DNA of 64,000 nucleotides from Microbacterium marinilacus (lineage in GTDB: Bacteria > Actinomycetota > Actinomycetes > Actinomycetales > Microbacteriaceae). The DNA lies in contig NZ_JAIJZW010000006.1 in the NCBI RefSeq assembly GCF_019753765.1, positions 124,001 to 188,000 on the forward strand, in the 5' to 3' direction. Both the position numbers and the translations under genes were made by a program. Shown piece after piece: positions 1 through 9,597 of the stretch (its first letter is position 1; the number at the start of each line of letters is the position of its first letter). The notes below the pieces were generated by a model, which ran no database searches, was not told the DNA's origin, and saw only the letters and a list, made by a program, of their open reading frames with translations.

Positions 1-1
1 G

Positions 2-730
2 TCGATCACCGACGACAAGGGGCTCTTCGCGCAGTGGGCCGACGTGGCCGACGAGCGCGGCGTCGAGGTGCTCTACGACGCGCTCGAGCTCGACCTGGAG
101 TCGGTCATCGCCGCCGATCCCGATCTCATCGTGATCTCGACCACCGGCGCCGACGCGACCGCCGACGCCTACGACCAGCTGAGCGAGATCGCGCCGACGA
201 TCGCGATCAACTACGCCGACAAGTCGTGGCAGGACGTCGCCGCCCTGCTCGGCGAGGCCACCGGTCTGGAGGACCAGGCCGCCGCGACCGTCACGGGGTA
301 CGACGAGCAGGTGGCCGATGCGGCGGCCGCGATCACGGTGCCGGACGGCGACGTCAACGCGGTCGTCTACAACGGCACCGAGAACGACACGGCGTTCGCC
401 AAGGTGGGCGGGGCGCACGCCGATGTGCTCGAGGCGCTCGGGTTCACCGTCGCCGAGGCGCCGGCCGACCTGGACACGTCGGAGACCGCGCGCGCCGACT
501 TCGCCTTCCTCTCCATCGAGAACGCGGTGGCGGCGCTGACGGCGGACACCGTCTTCCTCGTCAGCGGCGACGAGGAGACGGCGGAGAGCCTCCTGTCGGA
601 GCCGCTGTTCGCCAACGCCCCCGCCGTCGCGGCGGAGGCCGTGTACCCGCTGGGGCAGACGTCGTTCCGCGTCGACTACTACAGCGCCCTGGAGATCGTG
701 GACGCCGTCGTCGCCGACTTCGGCGAGTGA
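2..730 (+). CDS. Iron-siderophore ABC transporter substrate-binding protein, 5'-truncated by the window edge
   Basis: This is the C-terminal part of a periplasmic-binding-protein-like siderophore receptor (FecB/FhuD/BtuF fold). The frame is open from base 2, so the signal peptide and N-terminal lobe lie outside the window. The visible DPDLIVIST stretch is typical of the family and is followed by the helical backbone and C-terminal lobe. The stop at 728-730 overlaps the GTG start of the first permease (GTGA), so the four transporter genes form one operon. In a Gram-positive the protein would be a lipoprotein facing outward. The siderophore specificity cannot be read from sequence. Confidence 0.9.
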   Translation, partial: SITDDKGLFAQWADVADERGVEVLYDALELDLESVIAADPDLIVISTTGADATADAYDQLSEIAPTIAINYADKSWQDVAALLGEATGLEDQAAATVTGYDEQVADAAAAITVPDGDVNAVVYNGTENDTAFAKVGGAHADVLEALGFTVAEAPADLDTSETARADFAFLSIENAVAALTADTVFLVSGDEETAESLLSEPLFANAPAVAAEAVYPLGQTSFRVDYYSALEIVDAVVADFGE

Positions 731-1734
731 CGGCCATCGTCCCCGAGACGGCCCGCTGGCTTCCCCTCTTCCTGCTCGCGCTCGTCCTGCTCGCGGTGCT
801 GAGCGTCGTCGTCGGCTCGCGGGCCATCGACCCCGCTGTCGTCTGGCAGGCGATCGTCGCGCCGGACCTCGCCGACGACCGGCACGTCACGGTGCAGGCG
901 CTGCGCCTGCCGCGCACGGCCCTCGTGGTCGTGGTCGGAGCGGCGCTCGGCGTCGCCGGCGCGGTGATGCAGGCCATGACGCGCAACCCGCTCGCCGAGC
1001 CGGGGCTGCTCGGGGTCAACGCCGGGGCCGCGGCGGCGGTCGTCACCGGCGTGCTCGTCACCCGCGTCGTCGACGTCGAGGTCTACCTGTGGTTCGCGTT
1101 CGCCGGTGCCGCGCTCGCGGCGGCAGCGGTCTACGCCCTCGGCGGCGCCCTCCAGCACGCCTCGAACCCCGTTCGGCTGGTGCTCGCCGGTGCGGCCCTG
1201 AGCGTGGTGCTCGGCGCCTACACGTCGGCGGTGCTCGTGAACTTCCCGTCCGTCTTCGACACCTTCCGGTTCTGGGACACCGGCTCGTTCCAGGGCCGCG
1301 GAGGCGACGCCCTGGTGCCGGTCGGCATCGCGGTGGGCGTGGGCCTGCTGATCGCGTTCTCGCTCGCCCGGCCCCTCAACGCCCTCGCGCTCGGCGCCGA
1401 GTTCGGTCGCGCGCTCGGCGCCTCGCCGCGCCGCACCTGGCTGCTGGCCGGCGTCGCGGTCGTCCTGCTCGCGGGCGGTGCGACCGCTGCCGCCGGGCCC
1501 ATCGGCTTCATCGGCCTCACCGCCCCGCTGATCGGTCGCGCGATCGTCGGCCCCGACTACTCGCGGCTGCTGCCGTTCTCCGCTCTCGTCGCCGCGATCG
1601 TGCTGCTCGCCGCCGACATCCTGGGCCGTGTCGTCGTCCTGCCGAGCGAGCTGCAGGCATCCATCGTGACGGCCGTGATCGGCGGCCCGGTGTTCATCGC
1701 GCTCGTGCGCCGTCGTCGGGTGCCGACGCTGTGA
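727..1734 (+). CDS. FecCD-family siderophore ABC transporter permease (first subunit)
   Basis: Integral membrane permease of the FecCD/BtuC family, 335 residues, about ten hydrophobic segments. Family hallmarks include GAVMQAMTRNPLAEPGLLGVNAGA in the first third (a substrate-path and coupling region) and GFIGLTAPLIGR near the C-terminus, the segment that touches the ATPase. The GTG at 727 overlaps the stop of the binding protein by three bases and gives the normal family length; upstream in-frame starts lie in an arginine-rich shadow reading of the previous gene. It should pair with the next permease as a heterodimer that moves ferric siderophore inward. Confidence 0.93.
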   Translation: MTAIVPETARWLPLFLLALVLLAVLSVVVGSRAIDPAVVWQAIVAPDLADDRHVTVQALRLPRTALVVVVGAALGVAGAVMQAMTRNPLAEPGLLGVNAGAAAAVVTGVLVTRVVDVEVYLWFAFAGAALAAAAVYALGGALQHASNPVRLVLAGAALSVVLGAYTSAVLVNFPSVFDTFRFWDTGSFQGRGGDALVPVGIAVGVGLLIAFSLARPLNALALGAEFGRALGASPRRTWLLAGVAVVLLAGGATAAAGPIGFIGLTAPLIGRAIVGPDYSRLLPFSALVAAIVLLAADILGRVVVLPSELQASIVTAVIGGPVFIALVRRRRVPTL

Positions 1735-2801
1735 GCGGCGCCGATCCGCGCCCGGCGGCGCCCGCGCTGGTGCCGCGTGCGGAGCGCATCTGGCGGGCGG
1801 GCGGGCTGTCCGTCCGCTGGCGGCCGCGCGCCGTCGCGGTCTCGCTCGCGCTCGTCGTCCTCGTCGCCGCCTGCGCCGTCGCCGGGCTGCTCGTCGGCAC
1901 CCTGCCGATCGGCCTCGCGGATCTCGCGGGCGTGGCGGCGGGCTCGGCGGACGAGCGCATCTCCCGGATCGTGTCCGGCGTGCGCGTCCCGCGCGTCGTC
2001 ACGGGGATCTTCGTCGGCGCGGCGCTGGGAGCCTCCGGGGCCGCCTTCCAGTCGATCTCGCGCAACGCGCTCGGGTCGCCGGACATCATCGGCTTCGTCA
2101 CCGGCGCGGCCACCGGCGCCGTCGTCGCGATCACGGTGTTCGGCGCGAGCGGCATCGTCGTCGCGGGCGCCGCCGTGGCCGGCGGCGTGATCACGGCGCT
2201 CGCCGTCGTGCTGCTGTCGGGCGGTTCGCGCGGCGACGCCGGGCATCGCCTCATCCTCGTCGGCATCGGCGCCGGAGCGCTGCTCGCCGCGGTGAACGCG
2301 GTCATGCTCACCCGCACGGACGCCAACGTCGCGATCGCTGCGCAGATCTGGCTGACGGGCACCCTCAACGCCCGGACCGCGGAGCAGGCGCTGACCGCCG
2401 TCGTCGCCGTCGCCGTGCTCCTGCCGCCGCTGGTCGCGCTGTCGCGTCGCCTCGAGGTGATGGAGATGGGCGACGAGTTCGCGGCGGGCGTCGGGGTGCC
2501 GATCGCGGCGGTGCGGCGCGCGACGGTGATCGTGGCCGTCGCCCTCGCGGCCGTGGCGACGGCGCTGTGCGGACCCATCAGCTTCGTCGCGCTCGCGGCG
2601 CCGCACCTCGCGCGCCGGCTGCTGGGCGGCGCGGGCGTCCCTGTGCTGGGCGCCGCCCTGACGGGATCGGTGCTGCTGGTCGGGGCCGACCTCGCGACCC
2701 AGCTGCTGCCCTTCGGGCTGCGGGTTCCCGTGGCGCTGATGACCGGTGTGCTCGGCGGCGTCTATCTCATCTGGCTCCTCACCCGAAGCAGGCGACTATG
2801 A
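1731..2801 (+). CDS. FecCD-family siderophore ABC transporter permease (second subunit)
   Basis: Second FecCD-type permease, 356 residues, slightly longer at the N-terminus than its partner (a proline- and arginine-rich cytosolic leader of about 35 residues before the first membrane segment). Family motifs include FQSISRNALGSPDIIGF and GPISFVALAAPHLARRL, the latter matching the ATPase coupling helix. The GTG start overlaps the preceding stop (GTGA) and its own stop overlaps the ATG of the ATPase (ATGA), so translation is probably coupled along the operon. Confidence 0.93.
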   Translation: MSGADPRPAAPALVPRAERIWRAGGLSVRWRPRAVAVSLALVVLVAACAVAGLLVGTLPIGLADLAGVAAGSADERISRIVSGVRVPRVVTGIFVGAALGASGAAFQSISRNALGSPDIIGFVTGAATGAVVAITVFGASGIVVAGAAVAGGVITALAVVLLSGGSRGDAGHRLILVGIGAGALLAAVNAVMLTRTDANVAIAAQIWLTGTLNARTAEQALTAVVAVAVLLPPLVALSRRLEVMEMGDEFAAGVGVPIAAVRRATVIVAVALAAVATALCGPISFVALAAPHLARRLLGGAGVPVLGAALTGSVLLVGADLATQLLPFGLRVPVALMTGVLGGVYLIWLLTRSRRL

Positions 2802-3625
2802 CCGCAGGACCCTCCTCCGCCACGGACGCCGTGGCCGCCGCGTCCCTCGCCGGATCCCGGCTCGACATCGGATACGACGGGCATCCCGTCGTGACCGGAC
2901 TGGACATCCGCATCGAGCCGGGCGCGTTCACGGCCATCATCGGCCCGAACGCCTGTGGCAAGTCGACCCTGCTGCGCGCGCTGAGCAGGGTGATCGCCCC
3001 CGCCGCGGGCGTGGTGACCCTCGACGACGTGCCGATCGGCGAGCTGGCCGGCAAGCAGGTGGCGCGGCGTCTCGCGCTGCTGCCGCAGTCGGCCTCGGCA
3101 CCCGACGGCATCACCGTGACCGACCTCGTCGCGCGAGGCCGTTACCCGCACCAGAGCTTCTTCCGGCAGTGGTCGCCGGACGACGAGCGCGCGGTGCACG
3201 ACGCGATGGCCGCGACGGGCGTGCTCGAGCTGGCCGACCGCGTGGTGGGCGAGCTGTCCGGCGGTCAGCGTCAACGGGTGTGGATCGCGACGGTGCTCGC
3301 CCAGCAGACGCCGATCCTGCTGCTGGACGAGCCGACGACGTTCCTCGACATCGCTCACCAGATCGAGGTCCTCGAGCTCTGCCGTCGTCTGAACCGCGAG
3401 CGAGGGGTGACGATCGTCGCGGTCCTGCACGAGCTGAACCATGCCGCCCGCTACGCCGACCGGCTCGTGGTCATGCGCGACGGCGCGATCCTCGCGGAGG
3501 GGCCGCCGGCGGCGGTCCTCACCGAGGAGGGGGTGGAGGCGGCGTTCGGGCTGCGGTGCCGCGTCGTCGAGGACCCGGTCGCGGGCACGCCGCTGGTGCT
3601 GCCGCTCGGCTCGGCGGCGCGGTGA
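2798..3625 (+). CDS. Siderophore ABC transporter ATP-binding protein (FecE/FepC type)
   Basis: ATPase of the siderophore importer, 275 residues. Walker A reads GPNACGKST, the ABC signature LSGGQRQRVWIA, Walker B ILLLDEPTTFLD, and the switch histidine lies in VLHELNHA. The sequence ARGRYPHQSFF after the Q-loop is typical of the FepC/FhuC class. The ATG at 2798 overlaps the permease stop, fixing the start. It would power uptake of ferric siderophore across the membrane. No Fur or DtxR site is visible inside the operon; the promoter lies upstream of the window. Confidence 0.95.
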   Translation: MTAGPSSATDAVAAASLAGSRLDIGYDGHPVVTGLDIRIEPGAFTAIIGPNACGKSTLLRALSRVIAPAAGVVTLDDVPIGELAGKQVARRLALLPQSASAPDGITVTDLVARGRYPHQSFFRQWSPDDERAVHDAMAATGVLELADRVVGELSGGQRQRVWIATVLAQQTPILLLDEPTTFLDIAHQIEVLELCRRLNRERGVTIVAVLHELNHAARYADRLVVMRDGAILAEGPPAAVLTEEGVEAAFGLRCRVVEDPVAGTPLVLPLGSAAR

Positions 3626-3689
3626 GCGCGCGGCGCGGTCGCCGGCTCGCGGGCCGCGCTCGTCGCCCCGTCCGCCGGGGACGCCGGCC

Positions 3690-4829
3690 GTGACGCTGCG
3701 GATCGGCCTGTCGCTGTCCCCGACGTGGCTCCGCGGCGACGGCTGGCGTCGCGCCGACAGCCGCGTCGAGCAGCTCTACTCCGGTGGATTCTTCGTCGAG
3801 GCCGCGCGGATCGCCGAGGCGGCGCACGTCGACTTCCTGCTCAAGCCCGACGCGCTCGTGCTGGACCGGGAGGCGCTGTCCAGCTGGCCGGGCTTCGGCA
3901 GCCCCGACCCCACGGTGCTGATGGCGGCGCTCGCGGCGGAGACCGAGCGGATCGGGCTCGTCACGACGGTGTCGACGACGTTCGTCCCGCCCTTCCAGAT
4001 CGCCCGCCAGGTGCAGTCGCTCCACCAGCTCAGCGCGGGGCGGGCCGGCTGGAACGTCGTCACCTCGCTGGACGGCGACGCGCTGCACGGGACCGCCCCG
4101 GACGACGGCGTCCCCGGCGCGGGCGCCGCCGGGTCGGACTCGGCGGCGCGGTACGCCCGCGCGCACGAGGCGATCGACCTCGTCCGTCGGCTGTGGCGCT
4201 CGTACCCGGCCGAGGCCGTCCTGGCCGACCGGACGACGGGCCGCTACGTGGACGCCGCGCTGCTGCGGCCGGTGGCCCACCGAGGCGGTCAGCTCGCGGT
4301 GGCGGGCATGAACACGCTGCCGCAGCATCCCGCCGGGCCGCCGCCGATCCTGCAGGCGGGCGGCTCCGAGGCGGGCCGTGAGCTCGCCGCCCGCACGGCC
4401 GACGCGGTGTTCGCGATGGCCCCCGACGTGGCGTCGGCGGTCTCGCAGCGCGCGGATCTGCACGCGCGTGCCGTGCGAGCGGGACGGCGGCCCGGCGACC
4501 TGCGGGTGCTGCCCGGGGTCAGCCTGTTCCTGGCGCGCACCGCCGCCGCCGCGCGGGAGCTGGCCGCGGGGTCGCGCTCCACGGCGGGCGGCGGGCGAGG
4601 GGCGTCGCACTGGTCGATCGTCGGCACGCCGGCCGAGGCGGCCCGGGAGATCGCCGACTGGGCCGGCGCGGGCGCCCTCGACGGCTTCATCGCGCTGCCC
4701 GGCGGATCGTGGGGGTCGCTGCGGCTGTTCGGCGAGGACCTCATGCCGCGGCTGGTCGACCTCGGCCTGGCTCGCGCCTCCTACACCGGCAGCACCCTCG
4801 CGGCCCATCTCGGCCTCCCCGGCCGATGA
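3690..4829 (+). CDS. LLM-class flavin-dependent monooxygenase (NtaA/SnaA/DszA type)
   Basis: Luciferase-like FMN/F420-fold monooxygenase of 379 residues. The N-terminal beta strand and the RVEQLYSGGFFVEAARIAEAAH segment, together with SLHQLSAGRAGWNVVTS, are characteristic of the nitrilotriacetate/pristinamycin monooxygenase branch. The GTG at 3690 gives a standard N-terminus (TLRIGLSLSPTW). It lies 64 bases after the siderophore ATPase on the same strand, so it may share its transcript and act on the imported siderophore, but the substrate is unknown. No partner flavin reductase is adjacent; two reductase candidates lie near 33 kb. Confidence 0.85.
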   Translation: MTLRIGLSLSPTWLRGDGWRRADSRVEQLYSGGFFVEAARIAEAAHVDFLLKPDALVLDREALSSWPGFGSPDPTVLMAALAAETERIGLVTTVSTTFVPPFQIARQVQSLHQLSAGRAGWNVVTSLDGDALHGTAPDDGVPGAGAAGSDSAARYARAHEAIDLVRRLWRSYPAEAVLADRTTGRYVDAALLRPVAHRGGQLAVAGMNTLPQHPAGPPPILQAGGSEAGRELAARTADAVFAMAPDVASAVSQRADLHARAVRAGRRPGDLRVLPGVSLFLARTAAAARELAAGSRSTAGGGRGASHWSIVGTPAEAAREIADWAGAGALDGFIALPGGSWGSLRLFGEDLMPRLVDLGLARASYTGSTLAAHLGLPGR

Positions 4830-4867
4830 GCGCCCGGTTTGTCTCGGGAAGGGACCGGCGACGTCCG

Positions 4868-4873
4868 TAGACT
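4868..4873 (+). promoter_or_regulatory. -10 element of a leaderless promoter for the aminotransferase
   Basis: TAGACT lies 7 bases before the ATG at 4881, so transcription should begin at or next to the start codon. No Shine-Dalgarno sequence is present. No convincing -35 hexamer is seen at 16-19 bases spacing. Confidence 0.5.
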
Positions 4874-4880
4874 GACGGCC

Positions 4881-5990
4881 ATGACGTCCGCCGAGCCGGT
4901 CCTGCCGCGCATCCGTCCCGAGATCGCCGCCCTTCCGCCGTATCGGCAGGGGCGCCCCGCCGATCCGGACGGCTACAAGCTCTCGAGCAACGAGAACCCG
5001 TTCGAGCCGCTGCCGGGCGTCGTCGAGGCGGCGCGGGCCGCGGTCGACTTCAACCGCTATCCGGACGCGACCGCCGCGAGCCTGCGCGAGGCGCTGGGCG
5101 CGAGGCACGGCGTCTCGCCCGAGGCCGTGCTCATCGGTGCGGGCAGCGTGTCCCTGCTGCAGGCGTTCATCCAGGCGGCCGCCACGGTCGGCGACGAGGT
5201 CGTGTACTCGTGGCGCTCCTTCGAGGCCTACCCGAGCCTGGTGCTCGTCGCCGGCGCGAGCGGGGTGCAGGTTCCCGGCCTCCCGGACGGACGCCACGAC
5301 CTCGACGCGATGGCCGCGGCGGTCACGCCCCGCACCCGGGTCGTCCTGCTGTGCACGCCCAACAACCCCACCGGTCCCGTCATCACGAGGGCGGAGTTCG
5401 CCGACTTCGTCGCGAAGGTGCCGGCGGACGTGCTGATCCTGCTCGACGAGGCGTACGCCGAGTTCGTCCGCAGCACCGCGACGGGCACGGCGGCCCCCGT
5501 GAACGGTCTCGCCGACCGGGTGTACGAGGCCCACCCCAACGTGGTGGTCCTCCGCACGTTCTCGAAGGCGTACGGCCTCGCGGCGCTCCGCGTCGGCTAC
5601 GCGATCGGCCACCCGCGCGTGCTCGACGGCGGCCGCAGCACGGTGACCCCGCTGTCGGTCACCGCGTCGGCGGTGGCGGCCGCGGTGGCGAGCCTCGCCC
5701 ACCAGGCCGAGCTCGACGAGCGCGTGGACGAGATCGTCGCCCGGCGCACCACGCTCGTCGCGGGACTGCGCGAGATCGGCTGGGACGTGCCGGACGCGCA
5801 GGGCAACTTCGTCTGGCTGCCGGCGTCGCCGCACGTCGACTCGACGTCGGTGGCGGAGGCCTTCGACGCCGCCGGGATCATCGTGCGACCGTTCCCCGAA
5901 GGCGTGCGCATATCGATCGGCGAGCATGAGTCTGTGGAGAAGGTCCTAGGGATCGCTCGATCCGTTGTCCCGAGTCTTCCGTCGGTGTGA
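4881..5990 (+). CDS. hisC: Histidinol-phosphate / aromatic amino acid aminotransferase (HisC/Pat family)
   Basis: Class I/II PLP aminotransferase, 369 residues. YKLSSNENPFEPLPGV is the family N-terminal signature, CTPNNPTGP and DEAYAEF are cofactor-contact motifs, and the PLP lysine lies in FSKAYGLAALRVGYA, followed by the C-terminal arginine in VRPFPEGVRISIG. The family covers both histidinol-phosphate aminotransferase and the aromatic aminotransferase Pat of corynebacteria. Isolation from histidine genes and position just upstream of a 2-oxoacid dehydrogenase favour a general or aromatic role, but this is inference. A TAGACT element 7 bases before the ATG suggests a leaderless mRNA. Confidence 0.88.
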   Translation: MTSAEPVLPRIRPEIAALPPYRQGRPADPDGYKLSSNENPFEPLPGVVEAARAAVDFNRYPDATAASLREALGARHGVSPEAVLIGAGSVSLLQAFIQAAATVGDEVVYSWRSFEAYPSLVLVAGASGVQVPGLPDGRHDLDAMAAAVTPRTRVVLLCTPNNPTGPVITRAEFADFVAKVPADVLILLDEAYAEFVRSTATGTAAPVNGLADRVYEAHPNVVVLRTFSKAYGLAALRVGYAIGHPRVLDGGRSTVTPLSVTASAVAAAVASLAHQAELDERVDEIVARRTTLVAGLREIGWDVPDAQGNFVWLPASPHVDSTSVAEAFDAAGIIVRPFPEGVRISIGEHESVEKVLGIARSVVPSLPSV

Positions 5991-6016
5991 GGCCGAGACG
6001 CGGATAGCGTGGGACG

Positions 6017-7168
6017 GTGACTTCCCCAGGCGCTTCTCCCCAAGAACCTGAGATCGACCGCACCGTCCGTATCCTGTCGGCCGACGGTGCCATCTCCCCC
6101 TCGGCGTCGGCCGAGCGGTACCTGCCGCTCGTCGAGGCGCTGGGCGATGCCGAGCTCGAGCAGTTCTATCGCGACATGGCGGTGATCCGCGCGTTCGACC
6201 GGCAGGCGACGCTGCTGCAGCGCCAGGGACAGCTCGCGCTGTGGCCGCCGTCCCAGGGGCAGGAGGCCGCGCAGGTCGGCTCGGCCCGCGCCGCGCGTGC
6301 GCAGGACCACCTGTTCCCGTCGTATCGCGAGCACGTGGTCGCGACCATCCGCGGCGTCGACCCGGTCGACATCATCAAGCTGATGCGCGGCACCAGCCAC
6401 GGCGGGTGGGACCCGACCGACCCGAAGAACGGCAACACGCACCTCTACACGCTGGTGCTCGGATCGCAGACGCTGCACGCCACCGGCTACGCGATGGGCA
6501 TCGCGTTCGACGGGCGGCACGCGACGGGCGACGCCGACAGCGACGAGGCCGTCATCGTCTACTACGGGGACGGGGCCTCGAGCCAGGGTGACGTGCACGA
6601 GGCGATGGTGTTCGCCGCGAGCTACCGCACGCCCCAGGTGTTCTTCCTGCAGAACAACCACTGGGCCATCTCGGTGCCGGTGGCGACCCAGTCGCGCGTG
6701 CCGCTCGCGGGCCGCGCGCCGGGCTACGGCATGGAGGCGATCCGGGTGGACGGCAACGACGTCCTCGCCAGCTACGCCGTGACGAGGCTCGCGCTCGACG
6801 AGGCGCGCGCCGGTCATGGTCCCCGCGCGATCGAGGCGGTGACGTACCGCATGGGGGCGCACACCACCAGCGACGACCCGACGAAGTACCGCACGAGCGA
6901 CGAGGAGCAGTCGTGGATCGCGCGCGACCCGATCGCCCGCATGCGCGCGTACCTCGAGGCCCGCGGCGCATCGAGCGCGTTCTTCGCCGACGTCGAGGCC
7001 GAGGCCGCGGACGTGGCGGCCGACGCGCGCACCCGCACGACCCAGCTCGAGGCGCCCTCGCGCGACTCGATGTTCGCGAACGTGTACTCCGAGCCGCATC
7101 CGCTCCTCGACGAGCAGCGGCAGTGGCTGGCCGACTACGAGGCCTCGTTCGAGGAGGGCGGCGCATGA
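6017..7168 (+). CDS. bkdA: 2-oxoacid dehydrogenase E1 component, alpha subunit (branched-chain or pyruvate)
   Basis: Thiamine-diphosphate-binding alpha subunit of an alpha2beta2 E1, 383 residues. The ThDP motif starts at GDGASSQGDVHEAM and ends at the NN of FLQNNHWAISV. YRMGAHTTSDDPTKYR matches the phosphorylation-loop region of branched-chain and pyruvate E1 alpha. It decarboxylates a 2-oxoacid with its beta partner and passes the acyl group to E2. Actinobacteria usually carry a homodimeric AceE for pyruvate, so this set is more likely branched-chain, though either substrate is possible. The GTG start sits 6 bases after a TAGCGT -10 element, suggesting leaderless transcription. Its stop overlaps the beta subunit ATG. 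Confidence 0.9.
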   Translation: MTSPGASPQEPEIDRTVRILSADGAISPSASAERYLPLVEALGDAELEQFYRDMAVIRAFDRQATLLQRQGQLALWPPSQGQEAAQVGSARAARAQDHLFPSYREHVVATIRGVDPVDIIKLMRGTSHGGWDPTDPKNGNTHLYTLVLGSQTLHATGYAMGIAFDGRHATGDADSDEAVIVYYGDGASSQGDVHEAMVFAASYRTPQVFFLQNNHWAISVPVATQSRVPLAGRAPGYGMEAIRVDGNDVLASYAVTRLALDEARAGHGPRAIEAVTYRMGAHTTSDDPTKYRTSDEEQSWIARDPIARMRAYLEARGASSAFFADVEAEAADVAADARTRTTQLEAPSRDSMFANVYSEPHPLLDEQRQWLADYEASFEEGGA

Positions 7169-8148
7169 GCGACCTGCAGACGATGACGTTCGGCAAGGCG
7201 CTCAACGCGGGGCTGCGCAAGGCGATGGCCGACAGCGACCGCGTGCTGCTGATGGGCGAGGACATCGGCCGTCTCGGCGGGGTGTTCCGCGTGACCGAGG
7301 GACTGCAGGCCGAGTTCGGCGAGCGTCGGGTGCTCGACACGCCGCTCGCCGAGTCGGGCATCGTCGGCACCGCGATCGGCCTGGCGATGACCGGCTTCCG
7401 GCCCGTGGTCGAGATCCAGTTCGACGGCTTCGTCTTCCCGGCCTTCGACCAGATCACCACGCAGCTGGCGAAGCTGACGAACCGGCACGAGGGTGCGCTG
7501 TCGCTGCCCGTCGTGATCCGGATCCCCTACGGCGGGCACATCGGCGCCGTCGAGCACCACCAGGAGAGCCCGGAGGCGTACTTCGCGCACACCCCCGGCC
7601 TGCGCGTGGTCAGCCCGTCGACGCCGAACGACGCGTACTGGATGATCCAGGACGCGATCGCGTCGAAAGACCCCGTGATCTTCATGGAGCCGAAGTCGCG
7701 CTACTGGCCGAAGGGCGAGGTCGACCTGTCCGACCGGGCGCTGCCGCTGCATGCCAGCCGCGTCGTCCGCCGGGGCACGGACGTGACGCTCGTCGGCCAC
7801 GGCGCCATGGTCACCACGCTGCTGCAGGCGGCCGTGCTCGCCGAGGCCGAGGGGACCAGCTGCGAGGTCGTCGACCTGCGGTCGCTGTCGCCCGTCGACT
7901 ACGGCCCCATCCTCGACTCGGCACGCTCCACGGGGCGCGTCGTCGTCGCCCAGGAGGCGCCGGGGCACGCGAGCGTCGGCAGCGAGATCGCCGCCACGGT
8001 CGCCGAGCGGGCGTTCTACTCGCTCGAGGCGCCGGTGCTGCGCGTGTCGGGCTTCGACGTCCCCTTCCCGCCCGCGAAGCTCGAGGGCGTGTACCTGCCC
8101 GACGCCGACCGGGTGCTCGAGGCCGTGGACAGGGCTCTCGCCTACTGA
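7165..8148 (+). CDS. bkdB: 2-oxoacid dehydrogenase E1 component, beta subunit
   Basis: E1 beta subunit, 327 residues, with an N-terminal pyrimidine-binding domain ([46 protein letters not shown]) and a C-terminal transketolase-C domain that contacts E2. [21 protein letters not shown] carries the conserved histidines and glutamate seen in this family. ATG overlaps the alpha-subunit stop (ATGA). With the alpha subunit it forms the oxidative-decarboxylation heterotetramer. Confidence 0.93.
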   Translation: MSDLQTMTFGKALNAGLRKAMADSDRVLLMGEDIGRLGGVFRVTEGLQAEFGERRVLDTPLAESGIVGTAIGLAMTGFRPVVEIQFDGFVFPAFDQITTQLAKLTNRHEGALSLPVVIRIPYGGHIGAVEHHQESPEAYFAHTPGLRVVSPSTPNDAYWMIQDAIASKDPVIFMEPKSRYWPKGEVDLSDRALPLHASRVVRRGTDVTLVGHGAMVTTLLQAAVLAEAEGTSCEVVDLRSLSPVDYGPILDSARSTGRVVVAQEAPGHASVGSEIAATVAERAFYSLEAPVLRVSGFDVPFPPAKLEGVYLPDADRVLEAVDRALAY

Positions 8149-8197
8149 GCGAGGGCAGGACTTTCCGGCAGAAGACGACAGACGTAAGGATCTTCCG

Positions 8198-9520
8198 ATG
8201 CAGACCTTCCATCTCCCCGACGTCGGCGAGGGGCTCACCGAGGCCGAGCTCGTGTCGTGGCACGTGGCGCCCGGTGACACGATCGCCGTCGACGACGTGA
8301 TCGCCGAGATCGAGACCGCCAAGTCGCTCGTCGAGCTGCCCTCGCCGTTCGCGGGCACGGTCGGCGAGCTGCTCGTCGCCGAGGGCGACACGGTCGACGT
8401 CGGCGCGCCGATCATCACCGTGGCCGCGGCCGACGCCGACGCCGCCGCGGCGAAGGACGCGCACGAGCCGACGGGTCCGGGCCAGCACGCCGAGGGCGAG
8501 GGCGGCGGATCCGTGCTGGTGGGATACGGCTCGGTGGGGGAGGCGCAGACGCGTCGGCGCAAGAAGCCGGAGAAGCCCGTCGCCTCGGCGGTGGGCGTGA
8601 TCGCCAAGCCGCCGATCCGCAAGCTCGCGCGCGACCTGGGCGTCGAGCTGTCCGAGGTGCGGCCGTCCGGACCCGCGGGCGAGGTGACCCGCGAGGACGT
8701 CGTCAAGCAGGCCGAGCAGGCCAGCGTCTTCCGCAACATCTCGACGCCCGAGCGGCCGGCGGTCCGCGAGGAGGAGATCCCCGTGAGCCCCGCGCCCGCG
8801 GCGCCGCCTGCGGCCGATTCGCGGGTCGAGGCGATCCCGGTCAAGGGCGTGCGCAAGGCGACCGCGCGCGCGATGGTCGGCTCGGCGCAGACCGCTCCGC
8901 ACGTGTCGGTGTGGACCGACGTCGACGCGACCCGGACCATGGAGTTCGTGAAGCGGCTCAAGGCGTCGCCCGACTTCGCCGACGTGAAGATCTCGCCGCT
9001 GCTCATCGTCGCCCGCGCCGTCCTCTGGGCCGTGCGTCGCACCCCGATGATCAACTCCGCGTGGATCGACGGCGAGGACGGCGCGAAGATCCACGTGCGC
9101 CACTACGTCAACCTGGGCATCGCCGCCGCCACCCCGCGCGGGCTGCTCGTGCCGAACATCAAGGACGCGCAGGACCTCAGCATGCGCGACCTCGCGCGGG
9201 CGCTCGAGAAGCTCACGCTCACGGCCCGCGAGGGCAAGACCACGCCGGCGGACCAGCAGGGCGGAACGATCACGATCACGAACATCGGCGTGTTCGGCAT
9301 GGACGCGGGCACGCCGATCATCAATCCGGGCGAGTCGGCGATCGTCGCGATGGGCGCGATCCGGCAGAAGCCGTGGGTCGTCGACGGAGAGGTGCGCCCG
9401 CGCTGGGTCACGACGGTCTCCGGGTCCTTCGACCACCGGGTGATCGACGGCGACGGCATCAGCCGCTTCCTCGCGGACGTCGCCTCGGTCCTCGAGGAGC
9501 CCGCGCTGCTGCTGGACTGA
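8198..9520 (+). CDS. bkdC: Dihydrolipoamide acyltransferase (E2) of the 2-oxoacid dehydrogenase
   Basis: E2 core of 440 residues. A single lipoyl domain occupies about residues 1-77 with the lipoyl lysine at K42 ([10 protein letters not shown]). A charged, low-complexity linker follows, then a peripheral-subunit-binding domain around 130-165 ([18 protein letters not shown]), a second linker, and the catalytic acyltransferase domain ending in [16 protein letters not shown], which holds the active-site HRxxDG. It lies 49 bases after E1 beta. No E3 (lipoamide dehydrogenase) follows, so E3 must be supplied from elsewhere. Confidence 0.94.
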   Translation: MQTFHLPDVGEGLTEAELVSWHVAPGDTIAVDDVIAEIETAKSLVELPSPFAGTVGELLVAEGDTVDVGAPIITVAAADADAAAAKDAHEPTGPGQHAEGEGGGSVLVGYGSVGEAQTRRRKKPEKPVASAVGVIAKPPIRKLARDLGVELSEVRPSGPAGEVTREDVVKQAEQASVFRNISTPERPAVREEEIPVSPAPAAPPAADSRVEAIPVKGVRKATARAMVGSAQTAPHVSVWTDVDATRTMEFVKRLKASPDFADVKISPLLIVARAVLWAVRRTPMINSAWIDGEDGAKIHVRHYVNLGIAAATPRGLLVPNIKDAQDLSMRDLARALEKLTLTAREGKTTPADQQGGTITITNIGVFGMDAGTPIINPGESAIVAMGAIRQKPWVVDGEVRPRWVTTVSGSFDHRVIDGDGISRFLADVASVLEEPALLLD

Positions 9521-9562
9521 CCGGCGGGCCCGTCGGACGCAGACGGGGTCGTTTCGACCAGG

Positions 9563-9577
9563 CGATAACGATTCTCA
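9563..9577 (-). promoter_or_regulatory. Zur box upstream of znuA
   Basis: On the minus strand the site reads TGAGAATCGTTATCG, one mismatch from the TGAGAA-N3-TTATCA consensus shared with two other sites in the window. It lies just upstream of the TATGCT -10 element at 9586-9591, where bound zinc-loaded Zur would block RNA polymerase. Confidence 0.8.
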
Positions 9578-9597
9578 TTTGCGGGTATGCTGTCCGC

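Noticed and set aside
3519-5927. Long minus-strand frame (802 codons) opposite the monooxygenase and aminotransferase
   Set aside because: High GC suppresses stop codons; composition is Arg/His/Gly-heavy with no motifs, and both plus-strand genes have clear family signatures.
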